DNA of 8,557 bases, taken from NCBI GenBank assembly GCA_030151725.1, contig JASLDD010000018.1, forward strand, positions 1 through 8,557. The letters are read 5' to 3'. The translations under genes were made by a program, and so were the position numbers. The notes beneath the pieces are model-generated. The model made no database searches. It saw nothing but the letters and a program-made list of their open reading frames with translations, and was not told the origin of the DNA. This document shows, in pieces, positions 5,374 to 8,557 of this stretch; position 1 is the first letter of the stretch; each line of letters opens with the position of its first letter. The stretch is from Solirubrobacteraceae bacterium (lineage in GTDB: Bacteria > Actinomycetota > Thermoleophilia > Solirubrobacterales > Solirubrobacteraceae).

Positions 5374-5802
5374 TCAGTGCATCACTAGAGCGGTCGCGCC
5401 CCTTATCTCCACAACCTCAACCCGCTCGCCCACGTCGATCACCTCGTCTTCGTCGTAGCTGCGCGCGGTCCACACCTCTCCCCCCTCGATCCGTACGCAC
5501 CCAACGCCCTCGTCGTTGGCAATCCGCTCGAGCACCATCGCCCGGCGGCCAACCAGCGCAGCGGCGCCCGTGCGGATGGCGGGTGGGAGACGCCGGTGGC
5601 GGCGCGCGACGGGGCGCAGCGCGCCGACGACGATCACGGAAGCCAGGATGAAGAGGATCGCGGCGAGCAGCGAGCCGACGCCGAGCAGGCTCACGGCTGC
5701 AGCCAGCGCGGCTCCAAGTGCGAACGGCAGCAGGTACAGCCCTCCCTGATGCATCTCACCGATGCCCAGCAGGGCAGCGGCCACAAGCCAGAGAATCCAC
5801 AT
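5374..5802 (-). CDS. NfeD-family membrane protein (short form, membrane segments plus OB-fold)
   Basis: NfeD proteins are partners of SPFH proteins. The short form lacks the N-terminal protease domain and consists of membrane helices with a soluble OB-fold that is thought to contact the SPFH ring. This 142-residue protein has three hydrophobic segments (about 1-16, 21-42 and 44-63), a basic stretch VARRHRRLP (65-73) and an OB-fold with the family pattern LVGRRAMVLERI (83-94), GCVRIEGGEVWTARS (101-115) and GERVEVVEIRGATALV (125-140). Length matches the short class. The ATG at 5802 lies 9 nt after the ftsY stop and has no strong Shine-Dalgarno (an AGAG lies upstream), so it is probably translated by coupling to ftsY. 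Its TGA is 79 nt before the SPFH start. It has no catalytic Ser protease motif. Confidence 0.88.
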   Translation of the reverse strand: MWILWLVAAALLGIGEMHQGGLYLLPFALGAALAAAVSLLGVGSLLAAILFILASVIVVGALRPVARRHRRLPPAIRTGAAALVGRRAMVLERIANDEGVGCVRIEGGEVWTARSYDEDEVIDVGERVEVVEIRGATALVMH

Positions 5803-5811
5803 ATATGCAGG

Positions 5812-6861
5812 TTAGCTCTCTGCGATCAACGCACGCGCGAAGTCATCGGGGTCGAACGGCCGCAGATCCTCCACCGTCTCCCCTACGCCGATCAGCTTCA
5901 CCGGTAGTGAGAGCTCTTGCGCAATCGCGAGCGCGATGCCCCCTCGGGCTGTTCCATCGAGCTTTGTGAGCACCACTCCGCTCACCTCAGCGGTTTCGGC
6001 GAACAGCTTTGCCTGGCGCAACCCGTTCTGCCCGGTGGTCGCGTCAATCGTGAGCAGCGTCTCGTGCGGGGCGCCCTCGAGCTGACGCGAGATCACACGT
6101 CGCACCTTTGCGAGCTCACCCATCAGGTCATCCTGCGTGTGCAGCCGTCCGGCCGTGTCCACGATCACCACGTCCACGCCGTGCCTGTGAGCCTGGGCGA
6201 TCGCCTCGAAGGCCACCGCGCCCGGATCAGCGCCCTCGGCTCCTCGCACGATCTCACAGCCGGCGCGCTCCGCCCACCCTTCCAGCTGCTCCGCAGCCGC
6301 GGCCCTAAAGGTGTCTGCTGCCGCGAGCAGAACGCTGACGCCAAACTCTTGGCGCAGATGCCACGCGAGCTTGCCAATCGTGGTCGTCTTGCCGGTGCCG
6401 TTGACCCCCACCGCCATGATCACGGTCGGCTTGGCGCGCACGTCGATTCGCGATTCGCCCACTCGCGCCGTATCGGCGAGCAGACCGATCAGCCGCTCGC
6501 TGAGAGCCTCGCCGCCCTCAAGCTTTCCAGCCATTGCCTCGCCCTCGAGCGTCGCGACCACCGACGCCGTCGTGCTCGCGCCGACGTCAGCCATGATCAG
6601 CGCCTCCTCGAGCCGTTCCCAGGTCTGCTCGTCGAGCTCGCCGAACAGCGTGGCCTGAATCTCTGAGCCGAGCGCCTGGCGCGTCTTGGCCATGCTCTCG
6701 CGCAACCGTCGGAACAGCCCTCCACGCTTGCGCTCGGGCTCTGCGCGCGGCTCCTCCGCCACGCCGTCCGCAGGCCCGTCGGTTATGAACAGATCGCTCC
6801 AGTCGCGCGCCACGGGGGGCGCGACTGTAGCAGCGCGACCGTCAGGCGACCTCTGCGACAT
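5812..6861 (-). CDS. ftsY: Signal recognition particle receptor FtsY
   Basis: FtsY is the membrane-associated GTPase that docks SRP-bound ribosomes at the translocon. The 349-residue protein has a short acidic A region (~1-40) rather than the long one of E. coli. A basic amphipathic segment KRGGLFRRLRESMAKTRQAL (45-64) follows and probably binds lipid. The N domain and G domain come next, with GVNGTGKTT (152-160), DTFRAAAAEQL (183-193), DTAGR (235-239), TKLDG (299-303) and GVGE (325-328), ending in DLRPFDPDDFARALI. The ATG at 6861 was chosen because AGGAG lies 10 nt upstream and it overlaps the smc end by 20 nt; a GTG at 6813 is an alternative without a ribosome-binding site. The open frame continues further upstream inside smc but is only a shadow there. 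Confidence 0.97.
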   Translation of the reverse strand: MSQRSPDGRAATVAPPVARDWSDLFITDGPADGVAEEPRAEPERKRGGLFRRLRESMAKTRQALGSEIQATLFGELDEQTWERLEEALIMADVGASTTASVVATLEGEAMAGKLEGGEALSERLIGLLADTARVGESRIDVRAKPTVIMAVGVNGTGKTTTIGKLAWHLRQEFGVSVLLAAADTFRAAAAEQLEGWAERAGCEIVRGAEGADPGAVAFEAIAQAHRHGVDVVIVDTAGRLHTQDDLMGELAKVRRVISRQLEGAPHETLLTIDATTGQNGLRQAKLFAETAEVSGVVLTKLDGTARGGIALAIAQELSLPVKLIGVGETVEDLRPFDPDDFARALIAES

Positions 6862-8557
6862 CGCGCGGCTGCTCCTGCTCGGCCGGCAGCCGGCGCGAGA
6901 GCACCTTTGAGACCCCGTCCTGGCCCATCGACACTCCATACAGCCAGTCCGCGGCCTCCATCGTGCGCTTCTGGTGGGTGATGACGATGAACTGAGCCCG
7001 GCCCGCATAGCGGCGCAGCAGCGCCAGGAAGCGGTCCAGGTTGAGATCGTCGAGGGCGGCCTCGACCTCGTCCAGGATGTAGAAGGGGCACGGCTTGGCC
7101 AGGAACACCGCAAACAGGAACGCGAGCGCCGTCATCGACTTCTCGCCTCCGGAGAGCAGTGAGAGTCGCTTCGTCGCCTTGCCGGCCGGCGTAATCTCGA
7201 TCTCGACACCCGGCAGTTGCTCCTCCTCGCCTGCGAGCTCCGCCTCGGCCTCAGCCTCGGCTGCCGCCTCGATCGCCTCGGCGTCCTCGCCGCCGTCGGG
7301 CAGCGGCTGGCCACCCAGCACGGGCCGGGGAACCTGCTCGTCCGCAACAAGGCGCAGACGCCCGGAGCCGCCCGGGAAGACATCTCCGACAAGCTCCTCG
7401 AAGTTGCGCGCAGCCGCTTGGAATGTCTGCTCGAAGGTCTCCTGAATCTGGCGGTCTGTTTCGCGGATCACCGAGCGAAGCTCGCGTAGGGCAGTCTCGA
7501 GGTCTGTCCGCTGTCCCTCGAGCTCCTCCACGTGCTCGAGCGCCTCCGAGTACTCCTCCTGGGCAAGCGGGTTGACGGGGCCCAGCTGCTCGCGCCTGCG
7601 CGTGAGGCGCTCGACCCGGCTCCGCAGCGTCTCCATCGCATCCTCGTCGAGGCGCTCGGCGGGCTCGGTCGCGCTCGTCGAGGCGCTCTCCTCGGACGCG
7701 CTCGAGCCGAGGCGCTCTGTCACGCTCTCCAACTCCAGCTCCGCCTCCTCGGCCTGGTCGCGCAGACGCTGAGCTGCGACCTCGGCGCCCGTCACCGCCT
7801 CCCCCGCTGCACGCAACACAGCCTGGATCTCGGCCTCCTGGGCGGAGCAGCGGCGCAGCTCGGCCGCCATCGTCTCGCCCGCCTGTCGATCCGTCGCCAG
7901 CTCCCGCTCGAGCTCTTGGACCCGCGCCTCGACCGCCTGCACCGCGTCCTGGAGGGCAGCGGCCAGACGCTTCGCCCGCGGCACGATCGCTCTGTCTGAC
8001 TCGAGTTGGGCGCGCAGCCGCTGAAGGCGCGCGGCACGCTCGTGCCGTTCGCGCTCGACGCGCTCGAGCACCCGGCGCTCTGAGCCGAGCTCGCCCTCGA
8101 GCTCCGCCTTGCGCACAGCCGACGGACCATCCGCGGGGGCGCTGCGGCGCTGCTCAATCAGCCACTCGGTGCGGCGCACCGCCTCCAGGGTCTCTGCCTG
8201 GCGTCGCTGCGCCTCGCGCAGGGCGCCCTCGGCACCAGCACGAGCGTCTTCGGCACTGCGCACCTCCTGTGCGACCTGCTCCCCGAGTACCCGAGCGCCA
8301 TGCTCGGCCTGTGCGGCCTGCTCGGCGGATGCCACCAGCCGGTCGCGTTCGTTGCGACGCGCGAGCACACGCTCGGTCCCGCCCTCGCTCAGCTGGCGCA
8401 CCTCACCCCATGCCCCAAACCACACGCGACCTGCACGCGTGGCGGCGATGCCTGCAAAATCGCTCGGGAGATCCTCCAGGCGCTCCACCACCCAGGCATC
8501 CACAAGCAGCCTCCCCGCCAGCTCGAGCACCTCCGGCGGGCCGCTGAGGAGGTCGAG
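6842..8557 (-). CDS. smc: Chromosome segregation protein SMC, C-terminal part (5' end outside window)
   Basis: SMC dimers with ScpA and ScpB load at origin-proximal sites and compact and separate sister chromosomes. The visible 571 residues start near the end of the hinge domain (residues 1 to ~60, with VVERLEDLPSDFAGIAATRAG). The returning coiled coil follows (~65-390, Arg/Glu/Ala-rich with QQRRSAPADG and similar), then the C-terminal ATPase lobe. There the signature motif LSGGEKS is at 468-474, the Walker B FYILDE at 492-497 followed by VEAALDD, and the switch region ITHQKRTMEAADWLYGVSM follows. The Walker A half lies outside the window. Residues 408-449 are an acidic Ala/Glu-rich insertion between GSGRLRLVADE and PGVEIEI. 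The reading frame is open through the window edge, so the start codon is not visible; the GTG at 8530 is internal. The stop overlaps ftsY by 20 nt. Confidence 0.96.
   Translation of the reverse strand, partial: LDLLSGPPEVLELAGRLLVDAWVVERLEDLPSDFAGIAATRAGRVWFGAWGEVRQLSEGGTERVLARRNERDRLVASAEQAAQAEHGARVLGEQVAQEVRSAEDARAGAEGALREAQRRQAETLEAVRRTEWLIEQRRSAPADGPSAVRKAELEGELGSERRVLERVERERHERAARLQRLRAQLESDRAIVPRAKRLAAALQDAVQAVEARVQELERELATDRQAGETMAAELRRCSAQEAEIQAVLRAAGEAVTGAEVAAQRLRDQAEEAELELESVTERLGSSASEESASTSATEPAERLDEDAMETLRSRVERLTRRREQLGPVNPLAQEEYSEALEHVEELEGQRTDLETALRELRSVIRETDRQIQETFEQTFQAAARNFEELVGDVFPGGSGRLRLVADEQVPRPVLGGQPLPDGGEDAEAIEAAAEAEAEAELAGEEEQLPGVEIEITPAGKATKRLSLLSGGEKSMTALAFLFAVFLAKPCPFYILDEVEAALDDLNLDRFLALLRRYAGRAQFIVITHQKRTMEAADWLYGVSMGQDGVSKVLSRRLPAEQEQPRDVAEVA
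6872..6876 (-). promoter_or_regulatory. ftsY ribosome-binding site inside the smc 3' end
   Basis: AGGAG on the minus strand is separated by 10 nt from the ftsY ATG at 6861. It lies within the last codons of smc (in the segment encoding AEQEQ), so ribosomes ending smc pass directly over it. It fixes the ftsY start. Confidence 0.6.
7242..7283 (-). repeat. GCCTCG-type hexamer run in smc
   Basis: The plus strand reads as a string of imperfect gcctcg/gcctca hexamers, which on the minus strand encodes alternating Glu and Ala (part of EAIEAAAEAEAEAE). It is simple-sequence DNA inside the acidic insertion of the SMC head and may vary in length between strains. Confidence 0.6.

Noticed and set aside
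4044..5651. 535-codon open frame on the plus strand opposite ffh, SPFH and NfeD genes
   Set aside because: It mirrors three well-recognised genes, its repeats are the reverse reading of the SPFH hendecads, and it resembles no family. Long antisense frames are expected at this GC content.
6862..7113. N-terminal extension of ftsY to 7113
   Set aside because: This part lies fully inside the smc head coding region and translates to Ser/Arg/Trp-rich noise.
7242..7283. GCCTCG repeats as a CRISPR-like or regulatory array
   Set aside because: The repeats are short, contiguous and in frame within smc, encoding Glu-Ala, with no spacers.

Overview
This window reads as one tightly packed, GC-rich housekeeping block in which every recognisable gene lies on the minus strand, so transcription runs from base 8557 down to base 1. 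The gene content, the SMC C-terminus, the Ffh G-domain wording (SKLDGDARGG followed by FASTGEKL) and the NfeD-SPFH pair fit an actinobacterium. The overall style suggests a deep-branching class such as Thermoleophilia, but that placement is from memory of family sequences, not a computed tree.

Layout in transcription order: smc (5' truncated by the window edge, 8557-6842); ftsY (6861-5812, overlapping the smc end by 20 nt); an NfeD-like membrane protein (5802-5374); an SPFH/stomatin-like protein (5294-4317); ffh (4259-2925); rpsP (2790-2536); khpA (2513-2265); rimM (2205-1663); trmD (1666-968, ATGA overlap with rimM); rplS (823-191); and the first codons of a probable signal peptidase I gene, lepB (149 to beyond base 1). 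All gaps between genes are under 150 nt and no tRNA, rRNA, CRISPR array, insertion sequence or phage gene is visible.

The genes form three functional groups. smc handles chromosome compaction. ftsY and ffh are the two SRP GTPases that deliver nascent membrane proteins to the translocon, and lepB at the far end would process exported proteins. rpsP-khpA-rimM-trmD-rplS is the classic ribosome-assembly and tRNA-modification cluster. The unusual element is the NfeD-SPFH pair, a membrane-microdomain module, placed exactly between ftsY and ffh.

No obviously new system is present. The points most worth a second look are: the microdomain pair between the two SRP GTPases; a 97-residue tail on ribosomal protein L19 with 21 acidic and no basic residues; a 144-nt trmD-rplS spacer holding three successive potential hairpins and a pyrimidine tract where a Shine-Dalgarno would be expected; a perfect 9-bp hairpin between the SPFH gene and ffh; an Asp-to-Glu change at the proposed catalytic position of TrmD; and a 42-residue acidic insertion in the SMC head.
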